Assembly (NCBI RefSeq): GCF_029222925.1
Contig: NZ_JARHUI010000006.1
Span: 248,001-312,000, forward strand
Reading direction: 5' to 3'
DNA length: 64,000 nt
DNA from: Algoriphagus sp. CAU 1675
GTDB taxonomy: Bacteria; Bacteroidota; Bacteroidia; Cytophagales; Cyclobacteriaceae
The stretch's first letter is position 1, and the number at the start of each line of letters is the position of its first letter. The translations under genes were made by a program, and so were the position numbers. Shown here in pieces: positions 35,172-44,254 of the stretch. The notes under the pieces are model-generated. The model was not told the origin of the DNA. It did no database searches and saw only the letters and a program-made list of their open reading frames with translations.

Positions 35172-36231
35172 TACTACTATAAACAGCTTTCGCCGTACCT
35201 CTATGGTGACGGTGATAGCTGTTTATTTTCTTATTCTAGTCGGTGGAATAGTTCGAAGTACCGGATCCGGTATGGGCTGTCCTGACTGGCCAAAATGTTT
35301 TGGGAGTGTGGTTCCGCCAACGAGTGTGGATCAGCTCCCAAAAAATTATCAAGAAATTTATCTTGAGAAAAGATTAGCTAAGAACGAAAGGTTCGTAGCC
35401 ACACTTGAAAAAATGGGTTTTGAGAAAACAGCTAACGAAATAGCCAATGACAAATCCATTTTGGTAGAAGAGGAATTCAATGCTACCAAAACTTGGATTG
35501 AATATATCAATAGGCTTGTAGGTGTGGCTATAGGATTACTGATTCTCCTGACGGTTTGGAAATCCTTCAAATTGGCAAAATTTGACAAATCCATCCCGGT
35601 ACTATCCATTGCTTCTTTGATAGTGGTCTTGTTTACCGGCTGGATTGGCTCTTTGGTTGTTTCAACCAATCTATTGCCTTGGATGATTACATTCCATATG
35701 GTTTTAGCTCTTCTTCTGGTGGGGCTTCTATTGTATGTGAATCACCGTTCTGTAAAACTCCTTTCATCAGGGGAAACCTCTGAAGTGATTCCTTTCAAAG
35801 TTCAAGGTATCCTTTTCCTTGGGTTCGTACTGATGTTTGTTCAGGTTATTCTTGGTACTCAAGTTAGGGAGCAGATAGATCAGATTTCCTTTTCACTTGG
35901 AAATCTCCTGAGAGAAGAATGGATAGGAAGAGTAGGTATGGATTTTCTGATCCATAGATCATTTTCCTTGGTTCTTCTTGTGCTTCATGTACTGTATTTC
36001 TTTTGGGCATTTAGGTTTAGCGACCGCAGATCAAAAGTAAACTTGTGGTCTCAGGTTTTGTTGCTATTGATCCTATTGGAAATAACAACTGGAGTTGGGA
36101 TGGCCTATTTTGGTATTCCTGCATTTCTCCAACCCATACATTTATTACTTGGATCTCTGATCTTAGGAATTCAATTTGGATTGATTCTTCAGCTCAGGGA
36201 CCGTGTTCAGTTTAAGATTAATTCAAATTGA
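35155..36231 (+). CDS. ctaA: Heme A synthase (COX15/CtaA)
   Basis: The 358-residue membrane protein has the start motif GGIVRSTGSGMGCPDWPKCF. Paired heme-ligand histidines follow in helices: ITFHMVLALLLVGLLLYVNH, IHRSFSLVLLVLHVLYF and QPIHLLLGSLILG. It oxidises the C8 methyl group of heme O to form heme A for subunit I. It overlaps the end of the subunit I gene, and its stop lies three bases before the heme O synthase start. A later ATG (35203) is a less likely start. Confidence 0.94.
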   Translation: MNQKRDTTINSFRRTSMVTVIAVYFLILVGGIVRSTGSGMGCPDWPKCFGSVVPPTSVDQLPKNYQEIYLEKRLAKNERFVATLEKMGFEKTANEIANDKSILVEEEFNATKTWIEYINRLVGVAIGLLILLTVWKSFKLAKFDKSIPVLSIASLIVVLFTGWIGSLVVSTNLLPWMITFHMVLALLLVGLLLYVNHRSVKLLSSGETSEVIPFKVQGILFLGFVLMFVQVILGTQVREQIDQISFSLGNLLREEWIGRVGMDFLIHRSFSLVLLVLHVLYFFWAFRFSDRRSKVNLWSQVLLLLILLEITTGVGMAYFGIPAFLQPIHLLLGSLILGIQFGLILQLRDRVQFKINSN

Positions 36232-36233
36232 CA

Positions 36234-37139
36234 ATGAGTGCAGTTGGAATAACTGGCCATAACATAATTAACCTTGTTACCGGGAGAATCAAAGCCTATT
36301 CAGATCTCCTGAAGCTTAGATTGTCAGCCTTGGTTACATTCTCAGCAGTCTTTGGTTATATACTCGGGGATCGTGGGGCAAGCTTTGGCTGGTCTGGTTT
36401 CTTAGGTTTAGCCTTGGGAGGGTTTTTGATTTCCGGTGCATCTGGTGCCGCAAATGAAATCATGGAGCGTGATTTAGATAAGTTGATGAAGCGTACCCAA
36501 AACCGTCCTCTTCCTCTTCATATTATATCTCTTTCTGAAGCTTATTGGTTCACCACCTTTGTTGCTATTTTAGGAATTGTACTTCTCTGGATTTTTACCA
36601 ACCCATTGACTACAGGACTTGGAATTCTGAGCATGCTCCTGTATGTTTTCGCGTACACTCCTCTTAAGAGAGTCGGTCCGGTTGCTGTTTTTGTTGGTGC
36701 AATTCCCGGAGCTATGCCACCTTTATTGGGTTGGACAGCTGCAACTGGTGCCATTACTTATGAAGCTTTAATCATCTTTGGAATCCAGTTTATTTGGCAG
36801 TTTCCCCATTTCTGGGCTATTGCCTGGGTAAGTGATGAGGATTATAAACGTGCAGGATTCAAATTGCTTCCGAGTGGTGGTGGACAGGATCTCAATACAG
36901 CCATTCAGATAATGATATATACCCTATTCCTTCTTCCCTTGGGTTTATTGCCAAGTTATTTCGGATTGACGGGGTTGAATTCTGGTGTGGTGGCAACTGT
37001 CTGCGGGGTTTTGTTTCTAGCTCAGACATTCTCTTTGATGAGAGATTGTTCGCGCAAGTCAGCCTTGAAAATCATGTTTGGTTCATTCCTTTATTTGCCA
37101 ATCGTCCAAATTGCTTATTTACTGGACAAAATGCCTTAA
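36234..37139 (+). CDS. ctaB: Protoheme IX farnesyltransferase (heme O synthase)
   Basis: The 301-residue UbiA-family prenyltransferase has about nine helices. The prenyl-diphosphate binding motif is NEIMERDLDKLMKRTQNRP, and the second acidic loop is SDEDYKRAGFKLLP. It adds a farnesyl group to protoheme, making heme O, the substrate of the upstream heme A synthase. I chose ATG 36234 rather than TTG 36228, which overlaps the preceding stop. The next gene starts two bases after its stop. Confidence 0.95.
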   Translation: MSAVGITGHNIINLVTGRIKAYSDLLKLRLSALVTFSAVFGYILGDRGASFGWSGFLGLALGGFLISGASGAANEIMERDLDKLMKRTQNRPLPLHIISLSEAYWFTTFVAILGIVLLWIFTNPLTTGLGILSMLLYVFAYTPLKRVGPVAVFVGAIPGAMPPLLGWTAATGAITYEALIIFGIQFIWQFPHFWAIAWVSDEDYKRAGFKLLPSGGGQDLNTAIQIMIYTLFLLPLGLLPSYFGLTGLNSGVVATVCGVLFLAQTFSLMRDCSRKSALKIMFGSFLYLPIVQIAYLLDKMP

Positions 37140-37140
37140 T

Positions 37141-37722
37141 ATGGAGAAAGAGCTTAAATACGTTGATATAGTTGAACAGCCCATTTCAATGCATCCTAAG
37201 AAGTTTGCGATGTGGCTTTTCATGGTGACTGTTGTAATGATCTTTGCGGCACTTACCAGTGCTTATATTGTCCGCCAGGCAGAAGGTAATTGGTTGGATT
37301 ATGAGTTGCCAGAAATCTTTTGGTTTACGTCAGGAGTTGTAGTGCTTAGTTCAATAGCTCTACATTGGGCCTACTTATCTGCTAAAAAAGACAACTTTGC
37401 CCAACTCAGGACAGGGATGGTTTTGGCCGTAATATTAGGATTGGTGTTTTTGGTAGGCCAATGGTACAGTTGGGTAGCTTTGGTAGACAGAGAGGTTTTC
37501 TTTGTTGGAAACCCAGCCGGCTCATTCCTTTACGTTTTCACCGGATTGCATGCTTTACACCTAATCAGCGGTGTGATATTTCTGATTATTGTGTTAATTT
37601 CGACTTTCAGATATAAAGTCCATTCTAAAGCTTTGGATACAATGGAAATGGCTACAACCTATTGGCATTTTCTAGGCGGCTTATGGATTTATCTGTTCAT
37701 GTTTTTGCTTCTGAATCATTAA
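37141..37722 (+). CDS. Cytochrome c oxidase subunit III-like protein (short)
   Basis: The 193-residue membrane protein has about five helices with subunit III features: MWLFMVTVVMIFAALTSAYI, a periplasmic loop with LPEIFWFTSGVV, and FTGLHALHLISGVIFLI with the conserved His pair. The closing YWHFLGGLWIYLF is typical. It supports the stability and proton uptake of subunit I. The start is ATG 37141, directly after heme O synthase. A second, longer subunit III follows, so this may be one of two partners rather than a copy. Confidence 0.9.
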   Translation: MEKELKYVDIVEQPISMHPKKFAMWLFMVTVVMIFAALTSAYIVRQAEGNWLDYELPEIFWFTSGVVVLSSIALHWAYLSAKKDNFAQLRTGMVLAVILGLVFLVGQWYSWVALVDREVFFVGNPAGSFLYVFTGLHALHLISGVIFLIIVLISTFRYKVHSKALDTMEMATTYWHFLGGLWIYLFMFLLLNH

Positions 37723-37749
37723 AATAAACCTAGTACAAATCAATAATTT

Positions 37750-38526
37750 ATGTCTGCGCATTCTACTGCTATAGGAGTCAGCTCAAAAAGAGGAGTTTGG
37801 GGAGGTGGTAATGAACCTCTAAAAGCAAGCTACGGAAAACTCATGATGTGGTTTTTCTTGCTTTCCGACATCTTCACCTTCGCTGCGTTTTTGATCAGCT
37901 ATCTTGCAATTCGCGTCAGCTATCCGGCATATGCTGGTCCTGCTGATTCTTTTGTGGGATCAAACGAATACTGGCCTATACCTGAATTGGTATTTGAGGC
38001 AGTGCCTTTCTTACATGGGGTACATGCTCCGTTGGTGTTTGTTGGGATCATGACTTTCATCTTGATTTCAAGTTCTGTTACCATGGTGCTTGCAGTGGAA
38101 GCCGGTCACAGAAACGATAGAAATGACGTTGTAAAATGGATGCTCTGGACTATGGTCGGAGGAATCACCTTCCTAGGTTGTCAGGCTTGGGAATGGTCCC
38201 ACTTTATCCATGGTACAGACGGAGGCTCTGTTTTAACTTATATCAATAGCTTAAATAGAGAGGTAACCGAAACTGTATTCGGAGCTAATCTTACCGTGAA
38301 TGAATACGGACCGGCAGCCTTTGCACAGCTATTCTTCTTCATTACCGGTTTCCACGGTTTCCACGTGACAATCGGGGTAGTGTTGTTGTTCCTTTGCTTC
38401 TATCAAGCTGCTGTCGGAGTTTACGACAAAAGAGGACATTATGAAATGGTTGAAAAGATCGGTCTTTACTGGCACTTTGTAGACTTGGTTTGGGTATTCG
38501 TATTTACCTTGTTCTATTTGATCTAA
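37750..38526 (+). CDS. ctaE: Cytochrome c oxidase subunit III (long)
   Basis: The 258-residue protein has about seven helices. Motifs include MMWFFLLSDIFTFAAFLISY, QAWEWSHFIHGTDGG, ITGFHGFHVTIGVVLLFLCF and the end HYEMVEKIGLYWHFVDLVWVF, which is strongly typical of heme-copper oxidase subunit III. It associates with subunit I in the cytoplasmic membrane. It is 27 nt after the short subunit III gene and 19 nt before subunit IV. Confidence 0.94.
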   Translation: MSAHSTAIGVSSKRGVWGGGNEPLKASYGKLMMWFFLLSDIFTFAAFLISYLAIRVSYPAYAGPADSFVGSNEYWPIPELVFEAVPFLHGVHAPLVFVGIMTFILISSSVTMVLAVEAGHRNDRNDVVKWMLWTMVGGITFLGCQAWEWSHFIHGTDGGSVLTYINSLNREVTETVFGANLTVNEYGPAAFAQLFFFITGFHGFHVTIGVVLLFLCFYQAAVGVYDKRGHYEMVEKIGLYWHFVDLVWVFVFTLFYLI

Positions 38527-38545
38527 GCATTTAAAATCTTGTAAT

Positions 38546-38875
38546 ATGGAAATTCAGGAAAACAAGTCGACCCTAGAGGTAATCCCTAGAAACAACGAGA
38601 AAATCAAAAAAATCTGGAAAACTGCAGGAATTCTACTTGCAATTACCGTTGCCGAATTTATCATGGCATTCACCATGGACAGAGGATTGTTGCTATACTT
38701 CCTGTTCATTGCTTTGACTATTTGGAAAGCTAAGTACATCATGATGGAATTCATGCATTTGGGCGATGAAGTAAAGCCTTTGTTTTATTCCATTATTGTT
38801 CCCTTGATTTTCTTGGTGTGGTTGGTAATCGCACTAGTAAAAGAAGGTACCGACATCTTTATGATGCGTTGGTAG
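38546..38875 (+). CDS. Cytochrome c oxidase subunit IV-like protein
   Basis: The 109-residue protein has three predicted helices (about 27-45, 50-70 and 80-100) and the CyoD-like region AKYIMMEFMHLGDE. This is the usual small fourth subunit of heme-copper oxidases, needed for assembly. It is the last structural gene before a hairpin that may end or weaken transcription. Confidence 0.9.
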   Translation: MEIQENKSTLEVIPRNNEKIKKIWKTAGILLAITVAEFIMAFTMDRGLLLYFLFIALTIWKAKYIMMEFMHLGDEVKPLFYSIIVPLIFLVWLVIALVKEGTDIFMMRW

Positions 38876-38890
38876 AATTAAAAATATTTC

Positions 38891-38933
38891 AAAAAAAAAG
38901 AGGTTGAGGTGTGACACTTCAACCTTCTTTTTT
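38891..38933 (+). terminator. Hairpin inside the respiratory gene cluster
   Basis: Arms around AAGAGGTTGAGGT and ACTTCAACCTTCTT with a 5-nt loop are followed by a T-run. It lies only 13 nt before the SCO gene, so it may attenuate rather than stop read-through, lowering the level of the assembly genes. Confidence 0.7.
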
Positions 38934-38945
38934 GTTGTGTAAGTC

Positions 38946-39614
38946 ATGAGAGGCATAAGAATACTTCAGGGGTTGGTACTAGTTTGTATTTTATTAATCC
39001 CGATTTTGATCATCCTTTTTTTAAAGGGGTTTGGGACCAATAATTACGACCTACCCATTTATTTTGAGCACGGTGTGGATAATCCTTTTCAGGAATGTCC
39101 TGTTACAGACACCACACAGCATTTTATTCCAGAATTCACCTTTACCAACCAGGAAGGCAATCCTGTAGGAAGGGCTCAAATGGAAGGGAAAATCACTATT
39201 GTTGATTTCTTCTTTACTTCTTGTCCCAGCATTTGTCCGGTTATGTCCAAAGAGATGGAACGTGTGAATGATATGTTTCGGGACGAACCAATGGTGCAAA
39301 TTATGTCCATAAGTATTGATCCTGAATATGATACAACAAAAATCCTGATGGACTATGCCAATGAACATGGGGCTCAAGCAGGAAAGTGGGATTTTCTAAC
39401 AGGTCCTAAGGAGGAAACCTATCAATTGGCCAGGTGTGGCTTTGTTTTGCCTACCTTGGATGGCTTCGGAGTACCGGATGATTTTGTGCATAGTGATAAA
39501 TTTGTCCTTATCGATGAGTTGGGCAGAATCCGTGGATATTACAGCGGAACGAACAGAGAGGATGTGGATTTGTTAATGCTGGAAACAAAAGTATTATTAC
39601 ATGGAAAAAACTAA
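38946..39614 (+). CDS. SCO family copper chaperone (SenC/PrrC-like)
   Basis: The 222-residue protein has one N-terminal membrane anchor (about residues 7-27) and a thioredoxin-like domain with the copper motif FFTSCPSICPVMSKEM (Cys93, Cys97) and the later ligand His in DDFVHSDKFVLID. SCO proteins deliver copper to, or keep reduced, the CuA cysteines of subunit II. Here the gene lies right after the oxidase subunits, which fits. Its end overlaps the DUF420 gene by 14 nt. Confidence 0.93.
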   Translation: MRGIRILQGLVLVCILLIPILIILFLKGFGTNNYDLPIYFEHGVDNPFQECPVTDTTQHFIPEFTFTNQEGNPVGRAQMEGKITIVDFFFTSCPSICPVMSKEMERVNDMFRDEPMVQIMSISIDPEYDTTKILMDYANEHGAQAGKWDFLTGPKEETYQLARCGFVLPTLDGFGVPDDFVHSDKFVLIDELGRIRGYYSGTNREDVDLLMLETKVLLHGKN

Positions 39615-40155
39615 CACAAGCTTGCTTCAGAATGAAGCCAAAGTAAAAAATTGGATCATTGCTATTTCAGTGATTATCCCATTAGCAGTAGCTGTCCTAT
39701 TGTTTATGCCTGCCAAAATTGATGTCGGAGCTGAGTGGGTGTATTTTCTTCCTCATCTCAATGCGGTTATTAACACAGCTGCAAGTCTGGCACTACTACT
39801 AGCCTTGTATTTTGTTAAAAATAAAATGTACAGTTACCACGGTGCTACGATGACTGTTGCCTTTACGCTTGGGGCTATTTTTCTGGTTTCCTATGTGATA
39901 TACCACGGTGCCGCAGAGAGCACTCCATTTGGAGGTCAAGGCTGGATTCGTTCTGTTTATTATTTTCTTTTGATCACGCATATTGTTTTCGCAGCAGTGG
40001 CACTGTTTCCCATTTTGTTTGCGTACTATTATGGCTACACCGATCAGCGGACAAAGCATAGAAAAGTTGTTAAATTTGCATATCCGATTTGGTTGTATGT
40101 TTCGGTAACGGGCGTGATTGTCTATTTTATGATTAGTCCTTATTACGTTCATTAA
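39601..40155 (+). CDS. DUF420 family membrane protein
   Basis: The 184-residue protein has five helices (about residues 15-32, 45-65, 77-97, 115-140 and 158-180), with the conserved short loops FLPHLNAVINTAASLALLLA and YHGAAESTPFGGQG. DUF420 proteins sit beside oxidase genes in many bacteria and have been linked to oxidase assembly (CtaM-like). The role here is inferred from that. It overlaps the SCO gene. Confidence 0.88.
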   Translation: MEKTNTSLLQNEAKVKNWIIAISVIIPLAVAVLLFMPAKIDVGAEWVYFLPHLNAVINTAASLALLLALYFVKNKMYSYHGATMTVAFTLGAIFLVSYVIYHGAAESTPFGGQGWIRSVYYFLLITHIVFAAVALFPILFAYYYGYTDQRTKHRKVVKFAYPIWLYVSVTGVIVYFMISPYYVH

Positions 40156-40201
40156 ACTGGGGTTGGTCCTAATATTTATTGAAAAGATAGGAGGGATTGA
40201 A

Positions 40202-40453
40202 ATGAAAAGAATTACTCGAATAGTTTTGACGATTGGACTCTTACTTCTTGTTCAGGGAATGAGTTTCGCCCAGTGTGCCATGTGCAGGGCTTCGGTAGAG
40301 AATAATGTGAGCAATGGAGACACCAGCATAGGTGCTGGCTTGAATAATGGCATTCTTTACCTCTTTGCGATGCCGTATCTGATTGCTACTGTTATTGGAG
40401 TGCTTTGGTACAGGGCTGCAAAAAAAAGAAAGGCCAAAATGGCTATTCGTTAA
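40202..40453 (+). CDS. Small exported membrane protein with CxxC motif
   Basis: This 83-residue protein starts at ATG 40202, behind a good AGGAGG-like ribosome site. It has a signal peptide (ending SFAQ), then CAMCRASVE and one membrane helix (about residues 52-74) followed by a basic tail. I know of similar short genes at this position in Bacteroidota oxidase loci, but no function. The CxxC could bind copper or form a disulfide during oxidase assembly. A terminator follows. Confidence 0.75.
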   Translation: MKRITRIVLTIGLLLLVQGMSFAQCAMCRASVENNVSNGDTSIGAGLNNGILYLFAMPYLIATVIGVLWYRAAKKRKAKMAIR

Positions 40454-40463
40454 AGCATTCAAG

Positions 40464-40500
40464 AAGCAAAGTTTGATAGCGGACTTTGCTTTTTTTATTT
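40464..40500 (+). terminator. Terminator at the end of the respiratory cluster
   Basis: AGCAAAGT and ACTTTGCT arms with a 10-nt loop are followed by seven T. This is the clearest end of the ACIII-oxidase transcript. Confidence 0.8.
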
Positions 40501-40509
40501 TTAAGGTAA

Positions 40510-43500
40510 ATGAACCAAGACCATCGGCGCCTGATTATCTTGATCAGTGCATTTTCTCTCCTGGCAGTATTGATCCTTAATTTCTTTTTCTTTCAGAAAA
40601 GTGATGAGGAATCATACTTTGAAGAAATCCAGGAGACTGTTCGGGAAATTGACAAAGAGTTTGATGAGGATTACATCCAGCTTCTTATGGCGGTCTCGCC
40701 TGAAGAATCAGTGACTTTTGAAACGGTTTCATCCAACCAATTCCGTCATCCTTTTTTTATTCTGGATTCTGAGAAAAGATTGATCATTTGGTCAGATTTC
40801 ACGCTGTCCTTTGATTTTTCCACCATTGAGGGAGGAAAAGAATATCAATTACTCACTGATCCCTATGGTACCTTTCTTGTCAAAAATCGAAAAATCAGCC
40901 GGAATGGAAAGACATTTTGGATGGTTCATGCTTTTCGTCTGATCTGGCCTGGATCAATAGAGAATGATTTTTTGGAAACAGGGGCCAATCCACTGGTTTT
41001 TGGCAATAATCTTTTCGAGCTGAAAGCTCCAGAGGAGGAAGCCTCCTTTGTGGTGAAAAACCCGGCAGGAATCCCGCTTTTCGGAATTGATTTCAAGCTG
41101 GGGTATTTACCTTCCGGTAGAATTGCCAATCCTGCAATTTTGATATTCTTCACCTCTGTCTTTTTATTGTACTTTATTTTGAGTTCAGGATTTGTTCTTA
41201 AAAAATGGAGAAAAGGTAGACGGTGGCAGGCCATAGGCTATGGAGCTTTGGTTCTATTGGGCTTCAGATTGGTTATGCTGGTGCTCAATTTTCCAGGGAC
41301 CTATTTTAATTTTCCTCTTTTTGATCCGGCAAATTATGCCTCTTCTTGGTTGAACCCAAGTCTGGGAGATCTCTTGATCAACTCCATATGTGGAGTCTTC
41401 ATTTTTGGGATGATAATTTTCCAACTTGCTTCCCCTAAGACCCATAAGAAGATTAAGATTTTTGATAAGGACCAGGAGTTTAAAATCATTTCTGGAGCGG
41501 CTTTCCTGATTTCTTCTCTTGGCTTTGGGCTTATTTGGTATTTACCAGGGGATTTAGTCAGAAATTCCCAATGGCCTTTGGACATCAGCGCCATCCCTAC
41601 ATTTGGTTTTTTTGAGGGGATAAGTTTCACTGTCGTTTTTCTGTGGGCAGCAGTTTATGTCCTTCTGGGCATTACTTTGAGTAGCCTTTTGCTGGAAGTC
41701 AGAGCGGACAAAAAGGAGTACTTCAAAGGGTTGGCAGTATTGGGTTTTCCGGTATTGATTTTATTTTTATTGGTTGACACTTGGCTAGGAATTGCCTGGT
41801 TTCTTCATGTTGTGTTTCTGGCTCTCACAATTAAGTTTAGCCTTTTCAAGAATGTGTTTAGGTTGGGATTGAATACTTTTTTGACCTTTTTCTTTGCAGG
41901 TCTGATCACAGCCGGAATTTCAGGCATGGCAATTTTCCAAACTGAAAAAGAACAACTCATACAGGCCAAGACCCGCTTTGCCAATCAAAACCTCATCGAA
42001 AGCGATGTAATGACTGAGTTTTTCTTGGGAGAAATTTTCACCAGGATCAAAAGTGACCTATTCATCCAGAACAGGATGGCCGATCCTCTTCTTTCCAAAG
42101 ATCCTATAGATGCCAAAATCAGGAGAATTTATTTGGATAATTATTTTGATCAGTTTGAAGTGAAAGTCAGTCTCTTTTCTCCAACAGGGCAGGATTATCT
42201 CAATGCCATGAGTGGTGCCGGTCTAAAGGAACTCAGGGACAAATACATCAAATCCGATTACCTCACTGGAGTGAAGGATTTGTATTTTATCCGAGGTCGG
42301 GAAGGGAATATTGGAAACAAGTTTATTGCTTTTATCAATCTGACAAAGGATGGGAGTTCCTTGGGAACCTTGTTTTTAGAGTTGAACCAATTGAGGATTC
42401 AGCCCGGCAGTGTGTATCCTAAGCTTTTACTTGATAAGAAATACAGCGAGAAGCTGAACCCTATCCAATTTGATTATGCAATTTTCAAGGATGAAGAACT
42501 CATCCGCAATTCCGGTACTTTTAATTATCTCAGTGCTGGACTGAAGGGAAGACTTGCCGAGAAAAAACTTCTCACTGAAGGGATCCACGCGAATGGGTTT
42601 CATCATTTTGGAATCCAAAATGAAGGAGATATTATTGTGATTTCTTCTGAAAACAGGCCCTTTTCCTATTTCTTCGGGAATATCTCCCTGTTTTTTGTGG
42701 TATTTGTATTCCTAACATTTATTTCAATTTTGCTCCATACCCTTTTGAAGGGCTATCAAAATTTTGAGTTCAACTATTCAACCAAGCTTCAGTTGTACCT
42801 CAATTTTGCTTTTTTCTTTCCAATCATCATTATCAGTATCATTACGGTTGGACTTCTGGCCAATAGCTACAGGGAAGACTTGGACAGGCAGTATATCCAA
42901 AAAGCCGCCTTGATTCGAGGAAACTTAGCTAGCTTTTTAGGGAATAGGGGAGCTGAGGAAGTGGATCAAGATGCCCTAAATGAGGAGGTGTCCAACCTTG
43001 CCAATACCATCGGCTCGGATATTTATTTGTATTCTGCCTCCGGCAAACTTGAGTCCACCAACCGACCTAATATTTTTGACAAGAAAATTCTATCGGAATG
43101 GATCAACCCTGAAGCTTTGTCGGAATTGGTTGAAAAAAACCAGATTCAGTTCTTGGCTGATGAAACCGTGGGTAAGCTTCATTATAAATCCGTTTATTTA
43201 TCCATCCCTTCCGCAAATGGACAGCAGAACAGTGCTATTCTTTCTGTTCCGTTTTTTGAATCCGAAACAGAACTAAATACCTTGATTGCGGATGTGCTAA
43301 GCAATATTTTCAATGCGTTTGTGGTCATTTTTATTCTCTTTTTGGTGGTTTCCTATTTTGTCTCCCAAAACCTGACCTTCCCATTCAGGCTTTTGACACA
43401 AAAGTTGAAAACTACCAATCTGGAAAACAACGAGCCCATGTATTGGGACTCCAAGGATGAGATTGGATTGCTGGTCAATGAATACAATAACATGTTGTAC

Positions 43501-44214
43501 AAGCTTGAGGCTAGTAAGAAGGTCTTGGCTTCTACAGAGAAAGAGTCGGCTTGGAGGGAAATGGCAAAGCAGGTAGCCCATGAAATCAAAAATCCTCTGA
43601 CTCCCATGAAACTGACCTTGCAGCATCTTTTGAGATTGCAGGAGGCAGGAAGGCTGGACGATCTGGAAAAGCTGAAAAAATCTCTGGAAACGCTCATTCA
43701 TCAAGTGGACGCTTTGAGTGGGATTGCTTCCTCTTTTTCCACTTTTGCAAAAATGCCTCTCCCTAAAAATGAGTTGATGAATTTCAAGGAGGTATTGGGG
43801 AAGGTTTTGGATTTGTTTAAAAATGACCAAAGACTGGATCTGTCTTTTCAAGACGACTCCTATACTGATAACATCCCAATTTTTGGAGACGATAAATTGT
43901 TTGGCCGGGTGATCTCCAATTTGATCATCAATGGAGTGCAGGCAGTTGCCCCCGGTGTGCGGCCATCGATCAAGGTTTGGTTGTGGTTGACCGAAAAAGC
44001 TGTTTTCCTGGAAATCACCGATAATGGAAAAGGTATTCCCCCCGAATTGAGGGACAAGATTTTTGTTCCAAATTTCAGTACCAAATCAACCGGGTCTGGG
44101 TTGGGTTTGGCTATTGCCAAAAGTGGTGTGGAAACTGCAGGAGGAAAGATCTGGTTTGAGACGGAGCTCGGCAAAGGCACCACCTTTTACTTGACTTTTC
44201 CTTTGGCTGAATGA
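40510..44214 (+). CDS. Large NtrY-like membrane sensor histidine kinase
   Basis: The 1234-residue protein begins with a membrane helix and a periplasmic region (about 30-205). A set of several helices follows (about 210-480), then a second extracytoplasmic region, a further helix pair (about 710-735 and 760-785) and another long sensor region. A final helix (about 935-955) leads into a HAMP-like linker and the kinase. The H-box is AHEIKNPLTPMKLTLQHLL, as in the NtrY group. The ATP site has NLIINGVQA, DNGKGIP and GSGLGLAIAKSGV. No NtrX-type regulator lies beside it, so its partner must be elsewhere. The signal is unknown. Confidence 0.88.
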   Translation: MNQDHRRLIILISAFSLLAVLILNFFFFQKSDEESYFEEIQETVREIDKEFDEDYIQLLMAVSPEESVTFETVSSNQFRHPFFILDSEKRLIIWSDFTLSFDFSTIEGGKEYQLLTDPYGTFLVKNRKISRNGKTFWMVHAFRLIWPGSIENDFLETGANPLVFGNNLFELKAPEEEASFVVKNPAGIPLFGIDFKLGYLPSGRIANPAILIFFTSVFLLYFILSSGFVLKKWRKGRRWQAIGYGALVLLGFRLVMLVLNFPGTYFNFPLFDPANYASSWLNPSLGDLLINSICGVFIFGMIIFQLASPKTHKKIKIFDKDQEFKIISGAAFLISSLGFGLIWYLPGDLVRNSQWPLDISAIPTFGFFEGISFTVVFLWAAVYVLLGITLSSLLLEVRADKKEYFKGLAVLGFPVLILFLLVDTWLGIAWFLHVVFLALTIKFSLFKNVFRLGLNTFLTFFFAGLITAGISGMAIFQTEKEQLIQAKTRFANQNLIESDVMTEFFLGEIFTRIKSDLFIQNRMADPLLSKDPIDAKIRRIYLDNYFDQFEVKVSLFSPTGQDYLNAMSGAGLKELRDKYIKSDYLTGVKDLYFIRGREGNIGNKFIAFINLTKDGSSLGTLFLELNQLRIQPGSVYPKLLLDKKYSEKLNPIQFDYAIFKDEELIRNSGTFNYLSAGLKGRLAEKKLLTEGIHANGFHHFGIQNEGDIIVISSENRPFSYFFGNISLFFVVFVFLTFISILLHTLLKGYQNFEFNYSTKLQLYLNFAFFFPIIIISIITVGLLANSYREDLDRQYIQKAALIRGNLASFLGNRGAEEVDQDALNEEVSNLANTIGSDIYLYSASGKLESTNRPNIFDKKILSEWINPEALSELVEKNQIQFLADETVGKLHYKSVYLSIPSANGQQNSAILSVPFFESETELNTLIADVLSNIFNAFVVIFILFLVVSYFVSQNLTFPFRLLTQKLKTTNLENNEPMYWDSKDEIGLLVNEYNNMLYKLEASKKVLASTEKESAWREMAKQVAHEIKNPLTPMKLTLQHLLRLQEAGRLDDLEKLKKSLETLIHQVDALSGIASSFSTFAKMPLPKNELMNFKEVLGKVLDLFKNDQRLDLSFQDDSYTDNIPIFGDDKLFGRVISNLIINGVQAVAPGVRPSIKVWLWLTEKAVFLEITDNGKGIPPELRDKIFVPNFSTKSTGSGLGLAIAKSGVETAGGKIWFETELGKGTTFYLTFPLAE

Positions 44215-44254
44215 CAGCTCTTTTTAGTACCTTGTTTTGAAAAGAGGGATCGCT

